64,000 nt of DNA from Symsagittifera roscoffensis (GCF_963678635.1 NC_087068.1:22101029-22165028), one strand, 5' to 3'. Shown: positions 18,449 to 29,953, counted from the first letter of the stretch. A program made the numbers and translations. The notes: a model not told the origin generated them from the sequence alone.

Positions 18449-19918
18449 TTATAACCTCCCTTCCTTCTGCATGAAGTACTGTCTCAGGATACGATAAATA
18501 TCTTCCTCGAGGTCCCCTTTATCCGGAGAACCATTCTCGATCCATCTTTTCAGGTTGCTTGTCATGCGATCATTTCTCTGCGCCCTTAGAAGATCCGAGA
18601 GTCTGCATCTCGTCCTCAAATACGTCTTCATGACCCTCATCTGACTATTCAGCTCATTGGGCTGGTGTGTGTCTTCTTCCATCTTAACGCACCAAATCTT
18701 CACCAGCGGCCGTGTTTCTTGCTTGAACGGCTGAAGATCAGTCCTGACTACCTCTTTTTGTGGCAACAGACTTATTGAACGCTTCGATACCGCTATTGTC
18801 TCCAAATCATCCGCTGCGTTGTCAAAGACTCTTTCGCTTGGTATAAGGTGGCGATCACTGTCAGGATCCTGATACCCCTCTCTGTCCAGGTCCCTTGACC
18901 GAGTTTCCACTAGTAGTGTGTGGATCGGTAGTTCGGACAGTTCTGATCCCGAGCTCGAGTTCCTGTCTGAATAGGTGTCAATTCCTGAGTTTCGGGAATT
19001 GTCATCTGTTGAAGAGGTTGTGATGGAGTCTGCACGCTCCTCCAGATCATGTCTATGCCTTCTTCGCTTCCATTTGAACTCCCCGGACAAAACCTTGTTC
19101 CCCAGGTCCTGTTTCTCATCAGGAACTTTTTCATCTATCTCAGACTCCCCGGAAAAACCTTCTTGTCCCGGGTGTTGATCTTGTACTCGCTGGCTCTTCT
19201 CATCGTTCGTCTCCCCGGACAAACAATCTTGCAGCAGGTTTTGTTCTACCTTCCCACCTTCTTTATCCTGGTCCACAAAGGTAACGATTTTCCTTCGCGT
19301 ACTGCTTCCCTGTTCTTTCCGTCCGTAAGAAGTACTGGTTAAAACCTCGTGTGGTATTGAGGATACTAGTTGCTGAACTATTGTCCTACAATCCCTCTCG
19401 TTCTGTTCGTGTTGTCGTCTGGACGGCATGATCTTCACCTTCTCCCTGATTGTTAGTGAGGCCACTGCTGCTGTCCACTCGGGGTCATCTCTGGTCACTT
19501 CTCTTTCCAACAATCCACCCAGCATCCGCATCACTTGCGGTGTGACCTGCACCGTTCTATCCAATAATGAGAGGCTGTTTATGTTCATGCGAGAGAGTTC
19601 TTGCTGGACCAGGTTTGAGCGCAGCAACAGATCCAAGGGGACCAGGACCTCCTTGGATAGGATCTTTATCTCGGCTGCTTTCTCTACAGGTAACTCACAA
19701 TGCCCTGGAATTGGAGGTCCAGACTTATCCAACCATCTCGTTAAGGGAAGCGCTTCATAAGTTTCTTTGTCCGGAAACGAAAATCCTTCCTTTATTTCTG
19801 CCTGATTGGCTTGCTTCTGCTCCAATCTTTCATAGAACTCAGTTTTCTTGCTGAGGCTGTCAGCATTCTGGTGTTTATCACGCATCCTGTGTTCGATTAT
19901 CATATGGTAGCCATCCAA
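18449..19918 (-). CDS. X pol: end of RNase H and long RNase H-integrase linker (489 aa)
   Basis: The start (HMIIEHRMRDKHQNADSLSK) is the C-terminal RNase H / tether signature. The remainder up to the integrase zinc domain is over 400 residues, far longer than in usual gypsy elements. It contains a charged, Asp/Glu/Arg/Ser-rich low-complexity centre (residues about 180-370, with repeated GE and SGE segments) and an ordered helical end (LSDLLRAQRNDRMTSNLKRW). H has the homologous linker at 37441-39104, with internal breaks. Function of the linker is unknown. It ends at a TAA that replaces a Tyr codon in H. Confidence 0.65.
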   Translation of the reverse strand: MDGYHMIIEHRMRDKHQNADSLSKKTEFYERLEQKQANQAEIKEGFSFPDKETYEALPLTRWLDKSGPPIPGHCELPVEKAAEIKILSKEVLVPLDLLLRSNLVQQELSRMNINSLSLLDRTVQVTPQVMRMLGGLLEREVTRDDPEWTAAVASLTIREKVKIMPSRRQHEQNERDCRTIVQQLVSSIPHEVLTSTSYGRKEQGSSTRRKIVTFVDQDKEGGKVEQNLLQDCLSGETNDEKSQRVQDQHPGQEGFSGESEIDEKVPDEKQDLGNKVLSGEFKWKRRRHRHDLEERADSITTSSTDDNSRNSGIDTYSDRNSSSGSELSELPIHTLLVETRSRDLDREGYQDPDSDRHLIPSERVFDNAADDLETIAVSKRSISLLPQKEVVRTDLQPFKQETRPLVKIWCVKMEEDTHQPNELNSQMRVMKTYLRTRCRLSDLLRAQRNDRMTSNLKRWIENGSPDKGDLEEDIYRILRQYFMQKEGRL

Positions 19919-21364
19919 TCTTACTATCCATCTACCAATATAACTCTGTCCATCGAGTAGGTCTTCAACCAGGATAAAGAACTGTTGTCTACGCGTAACT
20001 TAAAAGGAGCGCTCCCCAAGCATGCGCGGTATTTTTCCACAAATGTGACTACTGCAAACATTTCTGCTTTCGGTGCGCCATACTTCATCTCAGTGTCACT
20101 CAAGACCTTGCTGCCGTATGCAATGGGACGGAGAACAGTTCATCCATTCCATTCTTGCTCCTGATGCAATATTCCTGAGATGGCTACTACCGATGCGTCT
20201 GTGTCAAGAACATACATGCCCTTTTCTGTAGGCATGCCTAGCACTGGCGCTTCGCACAGTTCCCGCTTGATGTTCTCGAAGGCAACCTGTGCTTCATCGT
20301 TCCGTTCGAACTTTTTCCCTTTGTTGCGCATCAGCTTCTGCATCGGATACACCTTGTCCGCGTATCCTTTTATGAACTCCCGGTAGTAGTTGGCAAACCC
20401 TAGGAAGCTCAGGAGCTGTGTGTCCGTTCTGGGAGCCTTCCATGTCAACACTGCTTCTACTGCTTCCGGGTCCGGCCTCACACCATGCCTGTCCACCATT
20501 CTTCCCAGGTACTTGATTGAATCCCTAAGGATCTCATTTCGATGGTTTGCACTTCAAGCCTGCTCTTTTCATGCATCCAAAGACCTCATCGAGTCGATCA
20601 ATATGGTCATCCAGTGTTGGTGTCGCTTTGACCACGTCGTCTACGTAACACACCACAAGGTTCCCGTACTTCTTTGTCACTCTGGTCAAAGCCTGAGCCA
20701 TCAGTCTTTGAAAAGTGGCCGTTGCATTGCACAAGCCGAAGGGCATCCTCTTCTATTGGTACAACCCTAATTCGCACGCGAATCCGGTTTTCTCTCTGTC
20801 CTTCTTCCGCAGAGGGACCTGCCAGAAGGCAGAACCCAAGTCCAATGTGGTGAAGAACTTGGCATCACCAATCATAGAGAGGCTCTCGTCTATTCGCGGA
20901 ATCGGGTACGCATCTTTTATCGTTACCGCGTTCAAGTAACGAAACACGCAACAAAACCTAAGCTGCCCCCTTTTCTTTTTCGCCATTACTACCCCGCAAG
21001 CCCATGGCAATTTCGAGGGTTCTATCATGTCGTATTCAAGCAACATTTCTATTTCCGCTCGGCACGCTTCCGACTTGTGTGGCGTCATTCGTCTTGCGCC
21101 TTCCCTATGGGGAACGGCGCCCTCTTCAAATTCAATTTCGTGTTCGACGAAATTACAGCAACCGATATCCGCCTTATGTTTTGAAAATACATCTGCGTTC
21201 CGATTTAAGAGGTCCCGCAGTTTTTCGAAATCTCCCTCACCTATTTTCCCTTTTAAATGTTCTATCTCTGGCAAAACCGGTTTGTCAGATTCTAGTTCAT
21301 ATGACGAGGGGCGTTCCGGCAAATTCGAGAAGCTCGATAAGCCGTCGTCCGTTTCGGATTTCAT
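19919..21364 (-). pseudogene. X reverse transcriptase and RNase H, broken
   Basis: RT: VEHEIEFEEGAVPH, ARRMTPHKSEACRAEIEML, FTTLDLGSAFWQVPL (catalytic Asp motif), then MPFGLCNATATFQRLM and the active site CYVDDVV (about 20640), the YxDD box. RNase H: LSFLGFANYYREFIKGYA, then YVLDTDASVVAISGIL with its Asp, and VLSDTEMKYGAPKAE. Breaks: a Trp-to-stop TAG at about 20750, a frameshift between 20534 and 20499 and another near 20140-19920. The order and motifs are standard for Ty3/gypsy pol. Confidence 0.85.
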
Positions 21365-24238
21365 TCAAAACAGTTTATGAATAGATTTTAATTCATTAAT
21401 CCTCTTTAAAAATTTATCTTTATTGGCATGATAAGGACAGTCTTTCACACTATGTTTCTTCAAGTTTTGTGTCTCCTCATGGTCGGTCCTCATCGGCAAA
21501 GTGTAACCAAGCTTCTTTCCACGCTGGATTGAAACCGTGGTGTCCAGTGTGTTCAATAACACACTGACACACAGTCCGTTTCGCGTTACCGAGAAGCTCC
21601 GGCCTAAAATCACCGAACTGTGACTATTTGGATTCGGTACTAAACAAACCTGTTTACTATCGCCTAAAGAATTTAAATTTCTCATTCTAAAAATTGCCAC
21701 CACAGCCTGTCCTGGCTGTAGTTCCACTTTTCTCTCTATAAAATTTAGTACCTTGTTTTCGTCTGTTATTATCCTATTAATTAGTTTCTTAACATACTTC
21801 CGGTCCGGGTTTCTAATCCGTATCAGACCGTTGTTCAAGTCAATCATCACGTCAAAATTCCTGACGAAATCTCTGCCCAAGATAAATTGGTCGGCGTCGT
21901 CCAAATTCTCTACCACCAGGAAGCTCATCCAAAGATCCCGTCCTCTCATGTGGAGAACCGTTATTGGTGTCCGTCCGGCTACGTAAATTGCTCCTCGATT
22001 GGCGGCGGCCAGTCGGAGAATCGTTGGAATTAGATCTTCCCTCGTGAAGCCCATTCTTTCCCAAGTTTTTATCGGCATCACACTCACTACCGCTCCTGTG
22101 TCCAGAAGCCCTGTGACTCCGATTTTCTTTCCGTTGGTGTCGAGCAGATGTGCGGTCACATCTGCTTCATACCCAATGTGTACTGCATCTTGTTCCATCA
22201 TGGCGTCATGGCCTATCCTGCGGACTTTGAGTTCCTCCTCACCCAAATAGATCTGCCCTATCTGGTCACTGTCTGTTGTTACATAAGTTCTAGTGTAGAT
22301 ACTGATCCCATCCACGTTCAGCATCACTTGATACGGCCCATAGACCTCCAGGTAGCGTCCATGAAGTTTCTTTGTGCGAGGGCTACCCGTTGTTAGTAGT
22401 GCTCGCACAGCTCTCGACTCAGTGCGTGGCTCCACCTGCCTCAGATAATCTGCATATGTGTCCAAATGCATCAAAGTGGATTCGGATGGTTCACTCAGAT
22501 TTCTGATTACCTGGTGTCCAGCCACTGAGATTATCGATTGTATCTTACTTCCTTGTGGCACCATGCCGAACCTCTTACCGGAGATCACATTAAGTTTCAT
22601 GCTCAAACTGCTTGGTGCTTTACTCTCCTCTACCTCCGTTGCTTCGAAGGTATTTAGTTGCTCCTGTAGTTTCTCATTCTCAAGTTCGAGTTTCACTTTT
22701 TGATCGATCTCTTTCGTCACCAGTTCCTGCTGCACTCTATTTAGAGCATCCCTCGCGGCTGCCCTATAATCAATCTTGAAGTCATCGGCCGCAGTCACTG
22801 GTTCCGGTTCACGTGTCTCTTCAGTTGCCGCTTGCATTTTCTTCGTCGCCAGCTTTTGCTGTTTGTCTTTTCTGCGCGCCTCCGCTTCACTCAACAGGCA
22901 AGCCTTGCTGGCTTTCACTCCTGATAAAGCTTCCTCATGCCTTGCATGCTTGATGTCTGCCACTGCGTCCCAGAATTGCGAACAATCTGATTTAAAATGA
23001 CCTTCCAAGTTGCAAAAGAAACACCTCGGGCCGAATTTCGCAATTACTCCTCTCATGAAATCCTCATGGTCAACTTCTGACGCATCTTCGTCCTCGAGGC
23101 TAAAGCCTATTGCTTTCATGCCTTGTTTGTAAGTTGGGCATGCTGACACTTGATGGTCCGTTGAACTGCAATTGGCACAAGAGCGTCTCTTGTCCATATC
23201 ATCCCTCGGTTTGTACCAGTTGTTCCCTTGGTTTGCTGATCCGTTGTTAAAATTGCCATAATTTTTCTTATAGTATCCAGATCTCGAAGGAGGTTTCAAC
23301 AAAAAATATTCTTTTGACTTGAGCCTCAACTCCTCTGGTGTTGGCGCATTGATTGATAGTGGTGTGTAATGCGTTGCTAGCATTGTTCGAAGTTCATCAT
23401 TCTTCACACCATCGATGAATTTTGAGGCTACTGCCAGGTTCATCCTTCGGTTCGACTCATCCGGTTGGCTGCGTCTTCTCAACATTTCCAAGTCATCTAG
23501 AAACTTGTCTATCGTTTCATCTTCCCGTTGCCTCCGTTTCTCGAAGCGCATCATCGCTTGGTGCCCCTGCACCCCTGATCCAAAACGGTTTAACAAGATT
23601 TCGAAGATTTTCTCGGCTGTGTCACGCTGATATTGCTTCTTGGCCAAGACACAGTTCAGGGCTGTCCCTTTCAAGTTACTGGTGAGCGCACTGCATTCTT
23701 GGCTTTCCGACAAGTCCTCTTCCTCGAAATGCAGTTTCATTACCTCTATCCAGGTATCATTACAGCCATCAGATTCGTCTTTATAGCATCTTGGTTTCTT
23801 AAAGACTCTTCTGGACTTCTCACTGCGTTCATTGGTTTTGGATAACCTTGTAAGGAATGTCTCGAAAGACCTGTTTAGAGGTTCAAAGGCTGTGGCCATT
23901 GCCGTAGCATCTCTCGAGTGCCCCGCCTGAGTGTCCTCACACCTTGTCAAAGGCTCTGTATTCGGTGCATCACTGCAATCCGAATCGCCGTGAGTGTTTC
24001 CCCCTTGGCCCACATGACTCCTCCCTGGGCTCGCATGTCTCCTGTTACCGGAATCACTTCTCCCAGTCGCGTGTGTGCCTTGCGTTGGTCGTTCGTTAGA
24101 GGTCTGTCTGTTCCCCGTTGAACTTGCTCTACTGTTCGGGCCCCATGTTCTATTATCCCTCGTGGCATAGCCTGATGAACTGCCTCTACCTCTGGTGGAT
24201 CCATATGTCCTCCTCCTTTGATGGTCATTGAAGTTCAC
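21365..24238 (-). CDS. X gag capsid-nucleocapsid and aspartic protease (957 aa open frame)
   Basis: Residues about 1-110: Arg/Gly/Ser-rich. About 120-330: capsid region (WIEVMKLHFEEED, IFEILLNRFGSG, MMRFEKRRQREDETIDKFLDD). Two CX2CX4HX4C knuckles at about 351 (CANCSSTDHQVSAC) and 404 (CFFCNLEGHFKSDC). About 430-540: a Lys/Glu helix. About 570-680: an ordered domain with YADYLRQVEP and LNVDGISIYTRT. Protease at about 700-790: GLLDTGAVVSVMP (catalytic Asp-Thr-Gly) and FILGRDF. The last part leads to RT after a single TGA. Gag and protease are in the same frame with no visible frameshift signal between them. This is the longest open frame in the window. Confidence 0.85.
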   Translation of the reverse strand: MNFNDHQRRRTYGSTRGRGSSSGYATRDNRTWGPNSRASSTGNRQTSNERPTQGTHATGRSDSGNRRHASPGRSHVGQGGNTHGDSDCSDAPNTEPLTRCEDTQAGHSRDATAMATAFEPLNRSFETFLTRLSKTNERSEKSRRVFKKPRCYKDESDGCNDTWIEVMKLHFEEEDLSESQECSALTSNLKGTALNCVLAKKQYQRDTAEKIFEILLNRFGSGVQGHQAMMRFEKRRQREDETIDKFLDDLEMLRRRSQPDESNRRMNLAVASKFIDGVKNDELRTMLATHYTPLSINAPTPEELRLKSKEYFLLKPPSRSGYYKKNYGNFNNGSANQGNNWYKPRDDMDKRRSCANCSSTDHQVSACPTYKQGMKAIGFSLEDEDASEVDHEDFMRGVIAKFGPRCFFCNLEGHFKSDCSQFWDAVADIKHARHEEALSGVKASKACLLSEAEARRKDKQQKLATKKMQAATEETREPEPVTAADDFKIDYRAAARDALNRVQQELVTKEIDQKVKLELENEKLQEQLNTFEATEVEESKAPSSLSMKLNVISGKRFGMVPQGSKIQSIISVAGHQVIRNLSEPSESTLMHLDTYADYLRQVEPRTESRAVRALLTTGSPRTKKLHGRYLEVYGPYQVMLNVDGISIYTRTYVTTDSDQIGQIYLGEEELKVRRIGHDAMMEQDAVHIGYEADVTAHLLDTNGKKIGVTGLLDTGAVVSVMPIKTWERMGFTREDLIPTILRLAAANRGAIYVAGRTPITVLHMRGRDLWMSFLVVENLDDADQFILGRDFVRNFDVMIDLNNGLIRIRNPDRKYVKKLINRIITDENKVLNFIERKVELQPGQAVVAIFRMRNLNSLGDSKQVCLVPNPNSHSSVILGRSFSVTRNGLCVSVLLNTLDTTVSIQRGKKLGYTLPMRTDHEETQNLKKHSVKDCPYHANKDKFLKRINELKSIHKLF

Positions 24239-25568
24239 CTTCGGCTCCCTGCTGGCACCTCCCGAGTTCGGTTAGGTCCACTCTTCTTTTGGTCCACTCT
24301 TACTGCCTAGTAGCCCGTCCAACCAATCCATGATAGCCTGAGTTCGCCTCTCCATCATCGCATCTATCTTTGTGTCAAGAGTCCCAAGAGACTGCTCTTG
24401 CTGAATTCTTAACTTCTCCATGTCGTCTCTTAAGCGTAACTCTCTCTGTTCCGCTTCTCTTGTCATTCGCGACAAATTCTTCGCTATGTGCTCGTCCGTT
24501 CTTTCTTTCAAGCGTTTTTTGCTCCTACCAACTTCTTGTCTATTGCGGTTTATTCCTTCCCGCAGACTTTCTCTTTCAATGTGAACTGCTCTTTCTAGTT
24601 CACTCACTCTTATGGACATCTGTTCATTTTGTTCTCCTATACTGCCCACTATGTTGTTCAAGGCTTCTTCTAGTGCTGCCCCGTTATCCACGAGTGGCGT
24701 CACTAGTGGCGGTGTAACCCTGTCGGTCCCAGGTAGCTTCGTGCTGGTCGAGATTCGGGCCTTGACTCTCTGCCTTGACGTCTTTTCATTATTCACTTCA
24801 GGATCCGCCAATGCGTTGCCTAGCCCTTTGTTTCTACTCTCCCCAGTTCGCGGCTCTGAATTTGTCATAATCGCGAAGCCTCTCGACTGGCCCGGTGTGT
24901 TTACCTCTTTGCTTATCGTTCTCACCACATTAAATTTGTCCATGGTTCCAGTCTCTCTTTCGACGTATGCCTCATTCTCCTGGGTCGAACTATTGAGGCT
25001 GACTTGAGATCCAAAATCCACTTGCTCGTCTTCCTCCTCTTCTTCCTCCTGGGATTCACCTTCATTTACTGTGCCCGCTCCCATGGTGAATGGAAGATGT
25101 TTCCTAAGGTGTTCCTCATTCTTTCTGAGAACGATGAGGACGTTGTCTGTTTCTCAGTCCCGCCTGCCATCATATTTCCCACTATTTCAGTTGAGATGTC
25201 GGACAGTTCCGACATCTCCTCTCGGTCCAATTCCCGGTGGAAGTGGCAAAATCATGGCCTTGTTCTACCGGAGTAGATTCACTCGCCAGCCTTCTGCCTC
25301 TCCCTTCCAGTCCATGTACTTCCTGGTTGTCATTCATGGCCTGGTCCGTATTGACCTCCACTTCTAACATTTCTTGTCGCTCTTCTGAGGACTTCTGACT
25401 CCTCGTTTCAACCATTCTGCCTGAAACCATCTCCCCTTTGTCGGTCTGGGCTTGTTTGATCCGATCCACAAAAGGGTCGGTCATTGTTTTTCTTTGCTTT
25501 CTAGGTATGAATTTCCTAGAGATATTACCTCGCTTAGGTATCCTTGACCTGTCTAGACTCATTCTCAA
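24239..25568 (-). pseudogene. X gag N-terminal region, stop and frameshift
   Basis: Sense start MRMSLDRSRIPKRGNISRKF, basic, at the first ATG after the leader. A frameshift near 25180-25090 separates it from the 270-aa piece 24272-25084, which is acidic (EEEEEEDEQ) and then strongly coiled-coil (ISVRVSELERA-like heptads, LKERTDEHIAKNLSRMTRE). A TAG at 24272 separates that from the capsid frame. The homologous H ORF at 42631-43401 is continuous across the first break, confirming a single ancestral gag. Confidence 0.75.
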
Positions 25569-26334
25569 TTTGTCACTTCTTAATGCCTATACACTCAATT
25601 CGATTGCTAGTGACCTTATAGTTTGACTATCAATAATAATGACACAACACAATAAATTTCACAAGATTCTATTAAATAGTGACCACGAATCCCTGTATGT
25701 TATCAGAGTACAGCTCGTATATAATTTATTCACACAAACCGATCATCGGTCGTAAGATCTGAGTACTAGCACAATGTGATGTTATCAGTCAATTTAAAAG
25801 ATAGTGTACTCACTACCCAATCAAGCACAAATTATGTTGATTTTAAAATCAAAAACAAAAAAAATATATAATGATAGAATATGAATACCTCTATAAAAAA
25901 CGTATGTGTATTGTACTTTTAGTCGGTCGCAGTACAATAGTCGAACTTGTCTTTTAAAGAAAAAGCTTTCCCTGCTTGGTGCTGCACCAAGCAGACAAAA
26001 CTTTGAAGGCAGTGATTTTCTCAAGTGGGCGTCTATTGCACCCACCGAGTACTGTGTTATCTATCTGCCTTCGGACTGCCCAAACTAGACCTACTAAAAT
26101 CCTCAGGGCAGTCATTTTTCACAAAAACGTATTGGGTTTCAATCCACGCCAATGAATTACGCTCTTTTTAGTTCAGACTTAGTGTCGCGAATATCCGAGT
26201 TCGGACCTGTTTTGTTTTGGTCTGGTCTTTATTGAAAGGCAAGTTACCAGTGCAGTCACTGATTCCTAGCCTGTCTGCTATTAACCTAATACCTCTCACT
26301 GTAGTCTTTCTTCTGTTTACCTAAGTCCTTTAAT

Positions 26335-26600
26335 AATATAATACCCCTCCGGATTGGCAAAAATAGATCCCTTCCGCATTGGCAAAATTGAGACCCCTCC
26401 GGATTGGGACCCCTCTGAGTTAGCAAATATAAGATCACTCCAGATTGGGACCCCTCCGGTTTTGTGAAAACAAAACCCCTCCGGATTGGGACCCCTCCGA
26501 ATTTGAAAAAAAATTTGGACCCCTCCGGATTGGGAGCTCTCTGGTTTTGTAAAATTAGCTTTTCGGAGATTTCCTTTTTTCAACCTATACCCCTCCGGGT
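26335..26600. repeat. Clustered ACCCCTCCGGATTG motifs, first cluster
   Basis: About nine variants of ACCCCTCCGGATTG(G), spaced 20-35 bp, with A-rich spacers. Repeated at 27533-27790 and 32510-32770 by duplication. It leaves minus frames open by chance periodicity (an apparent 88-aa protein), which I do not regard as a gene. The expanded form is at 44228-44535 in H. Confidence 0.75.
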
Positions 26601-26881
26601 ACGTTCTCCGATGCTATTATGCTTTTTAAATTAACTAGGAAGGGTATATAATGCTTTCCTAGACCCTTCCGCATTGAAGTTAAGCCTCTTATTTGACAAT
26701 TCACGCTAACGGTGAAGGGTCTTATCGCTAGCCTAACTTCGGCTCGATTAAGGTTTTCTTGTGCCTTTAGCCTTCCCTTGTCGTCTAGAACAGCCTAAAG
26801 TTACTTTATTCAACCGCTATTACCTTTTGGTAGGAGTGTAAGGGCTTTCCTAAAAATTTTTTATAAAACGTGAAGGGTCTA

Positions 26882-26898
26882 CCCCCCCCCCCCCCCCC
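26882..26898. repeat. Poly-C run (17), poly-G in element sense
   Basis: Follows the CGTGAAGGGTCTA motif. Duplicate copies at 28073-28086 and 33051-33064 have 14. The H leader at the same place has CTTCCC only, so the run expanded in the X lineage. Confidence 0.85.
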
Positions 26899-27070
26899 AA
26901 ATTGGTGAATTTACTAAAAAAAACAATCTCAAAAAATTTTCACGCTTACTTTTTCGAAAAACTTTTGTCCCTATCAGTAAGCTCAGCTAATTTCTGATCT
27001 ATTGGTACCAAGATCAACTGGATCTGTCCAGTAGCTCCAAAGTTATTCACCAAAACGTGGCCTGGTCCGT

Positions 27071-28241
27071 ATATGAATACCTCTATAAAAACGTATGTGT
27101 ATTGTACTTTTAGTCGGTCGCAGTACAATAGTCGAACTTGTCTTTTCAAGAAAAAGCTTTCCCTGCTTGGTGCTGCACCAAGCAGACAAAACTTTGAAGG
27201 CAGTGATTCTCTCAAGTGGGCGTCTATTGCACCCACCGAGTACTGTGTTACCCATCTGCCTTCGGACTGCCCGAACTAGACCTACTAAAATCCTCAGGGC
27301 AGTCACTTTTCACAAAAACGTATTGGGTTTCAATCCACGCCAATGAATTACGCTCTTTTTAGTTCAGACTTAGTGTCGCGAATATCCGAGTTCGGACCTG
27401 TTTTGTTTTGGTCTGGTCTTTATTGAAAGGCAAGTTACCAGTGCAGTCACTGATTCGTAGCCTGTCTGCTATTAACCTAATACCTCTCACTGTAGTCTTT
27501 CTTCTGTTTACCTAAGTCCTTTAATAATATAATACCCCTCCGGATTGGCAAAAATAGGACCCTTCCGGATTGGCAAAATCGAGACCCCTCCGGATTGGGA
27601 CCCCTCTGAGTTAGCAAATATATGATCACTCCAGATTGCGACCCCTCCAGTTTTGTGAAAACAAAACCCCTCCGGATTGGGACCCCTCCGAATTTGAAAA
27701 AAAATTTGGACCCCTCCGGATTGAGAGCCCTCTGGTTTTGTAAAAGTAGCTTTTCGGAGATTTCCTTTTTTCAACCTATACCCCTCCGGGTACGTTCTCC
27801 GATGATATTATGCTTTTTAAATTAACTAGGAAGGTTATGTAATGCTTTCCTAGACCCTTCCGGATTGAAGTTAAGCCTCTTATTTGACAATTCACGCTAA
27901 CGGTGAAGGGTCTTATCGCTAGCCTAACTTCGGCTCGATTAAGGTTTTCTTGTGCCTTTAGCCTTCCCTTGTCGTCTAGAACAGCCTAAAATTACTTTAT
28001 TCAACCGCTCTTACCTTTTGGTAGGGGTGTAAGGGCTTTCCTAAAAAATTTTTATAAAACGTGAAGGGTCTACCCCCCCCCCCCCCAAATTGGTGAATTT
28101 GCTAAAAACAATCTCAAAAAATTTTCACGCTTTTTTTTCGAAAAACTTTTGTCGCTATCAGTAAGCTCAGCTAATTTCTGATCTATTAGTACCAAGATCA
28201 ACTGGATCTGTCCAGTAGTTCCAAAGTTATTCACCAAAACG
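27071..28241. repeat. Leader duplication, copy 2
   Basis: Second copy of 25879-27057. Only this copy continues into the rest of the leader (CTTTTTTCTAAAATC onward), so copy 1 is the added or proximal one. Confidence 0.9.
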
Positions 28242-28485
28242 TCTTTTTTCTAAAATCAAAAAATTTCTCTCTTATAGATTCCGCCTAACTTTTTCCGCAA
28301 TTCTGTTCTTTTCGACCTAAAATTTATTGATCCGAGCTCAGAAGGCCTATACTCTTCTAGTTCAACGCAAAAGACCCGATCTAAAACGCTTTAGTTGAAA
28401 AAATTTGCGAAAAACTATGCTCCCTAGACCACTCCGGATTGATGAATCCACCAAATCAAACACGTTAAGTTCGATTTCTCTGCAA

Positions 28486-28502
28486 CCCGGAAGGCTTCCG
28501 GG
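28486..28502. repeat. 17-nt palindrome in leader
   Basis: CCCGGAAGGCTTCCGGG, arms of 8 around one G. Duplicated at 33449-33465. Related CGGAAGGCTTCCG palindromes recur at about 29540 and 34520 and a shorter form at 30191, so it is a recurrent structural motif. Confidence 0.8.
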
Positions 28503-29645
28503 ATGCGGGTTCTAGAATCTGTAGATTCACTAGTGGACGTTGTCCGAGCAACTATTTTTACTGTCCTAACTCAAAAATTTCAAAAAAATTTTCTGAATTT
28601 ATAGTGTTCCGTTTTCTCAAAATTCACGAAAATTCGGTTTTTGGTTCCAAAATAGTTCCAACCACTTCCGAACTAAACTTAACCGGTTCTATCTATTATA
28701 GTAGTGCAGTTACGATGTAACACACTAATTTAGTGCTTTGTTTTTTCGTTTCAAAAATTAGCGATTTGTGGGGGGATCAAAATAACGCTATTTTGACCCT
28801 AAAAACCGGTCTGCTTTCTGTGTTTTTCACTGAAAAACGATATAAGAGTATTAATATAGGCTATATAAGTAATAATATTAGTAATACTATACCCCTCCGG
28901 GTTTGTTTAATATCCGAATTAAGGTGCTTAACTCGGATATTCGCAGTTCGGTGAAGGGTCACTACAGTGCAGCACTGTCGAGCCACCAACAGATTACTAT
29001 CTTAATTTTTGTACCAAAAGGGATACAAAACTTGTTAACGGTACCCAACAGTCGACTGTTGTTGTCGTTGAGTCCCCTCTTGTCAATCCTTGTACTGCTT
29101 GCCGGATCAGTCTTCTTCACTAATCCCGAGACCCTTCCGGATTGAGCGCAAATTAGCATTAACGTGCTTAAATACTCAAATAACCCTACAGTACAAGCCT
29201 CACAAACGGGCCACAAAATTGATCGTAACGATCCTGACTGATTTTAATGCCTGTAACATCAATATATCTAACAACAACAAACGGGAGGGTCGGATCACAT
29301 CTCGTCTGGGGGATGATTTCTACTGATTTTATACTTTTTTACTGTTTTTGGCTTTTTCGGTTATTTTTTATGTTTTTGTTTTTTCTTGGGCACTATACTA
29401 GTTTTTGTTTGGTATCCTATATATCTTTAAGTGTTTTTGGTCACGGACCACTCGGAAGATGACGGGACCGCGAATCCCCCCACCCTTCCTGGTTCGTGAA
29501 TTTTCGGTCTTAACTAGGTTAAAAAGCTATTCACGGAAATCCGGAAGGCTTCCGCGTTCCGAACTACCCTTTCGCCCCGGCGGTTTTGGCCTATTAAGGG
29601 CGTTAATGTGAGCATCCGCTCGGCGCGGAGTGCTCGTTAACGGTT

Positions 29646-29663
29646 CTGCCGATCAAAGCGCCA
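29646..29663 (-). promoter_or_regulatory. X primer-binding site (putative)
   Basis: Sense TGGCGCTTTGATCGGCAG lies 12 nt after the LTR end (sense ...GAATGTTACA at 29676). TGGCGCT is shared with the sites at 46504 and 47506. The remainder differs from theirs, so either the primer tRNA differs or only the first 7-8 nt pair. A duplicate is at 34626-34643. Confidence 0.6.
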
Positions 29664-29953
29664 TAAAAGCATCTATGTAACATTCGCCCGGAAGATACAT
29701 ATCGACGGAAAATAAAGCTAGGTTCTAAGACGACTGGCCAACGTCTAAACAGAGCTCTACATGCGTTTCACCGTCTCTACCAAGCCAATACTTTTGGTGG
29801 TCTTTCCAACACCGGGTCGACAAAAACGTTACTGCTTTCGGCTTCGGTCAAAACACTCAAATTAACTAGATTACATGCAGAAATAAGGAGCTCATGGCTG
29901 GGTCTCAGTATCCCCAGAACACGAGGTCACTCGTAAAAACAGGGCAACTACTA

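Larger units (their letters stand above)
25879..27057. repeat. Leader duplication, copy 1 (about 1.18 kb)
   Basis: Starts ATATGAATACCTCTATAAA and ends TTATTCACCAAAACG. Nearly identical to 27071-28241 at an offset of about 1,191 bp. A 13-bp filler (27058-27070) separates the copies. H shows only one copy. Confidence 0.9.
25569..29675 (-). other. X leader (5' untranslated region), about 4.1 kb
   Basis: Between the primer-binding site and gag start. No coding similarity. It contains a 1.19-kb internal duplication, arrays of ACCCCTCCGGATTG-type motifs, poly-C runs (poly-G in sense) and many short palindromes. H has a 3.0-kb homologous leader at 43493-46489 without the duplication. Sequence near 25600-25880 (GTGACCACGAATCC, TTTAAAAGATAGTG) is shared with 43560-43750. 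Confidence 0.65.

Noticed and set aside
26317-27774. 88-aa minus-strand ORFs (also at 32486 and 44148) with repeated GG and PEG segments
   Set aside because: They coincide with the ACCCCTCCGGATTG repeats in the element leader. The frame is a by-product of repeat spacing.
28733-29611. Plus-strand ORFs of 60-84 aa repeated at 33701-34591 and 45716-46401
   Set aside because: They recur only because the leader and LTR are repeated. No codon-level conservation is visible and they are antisense to the element.
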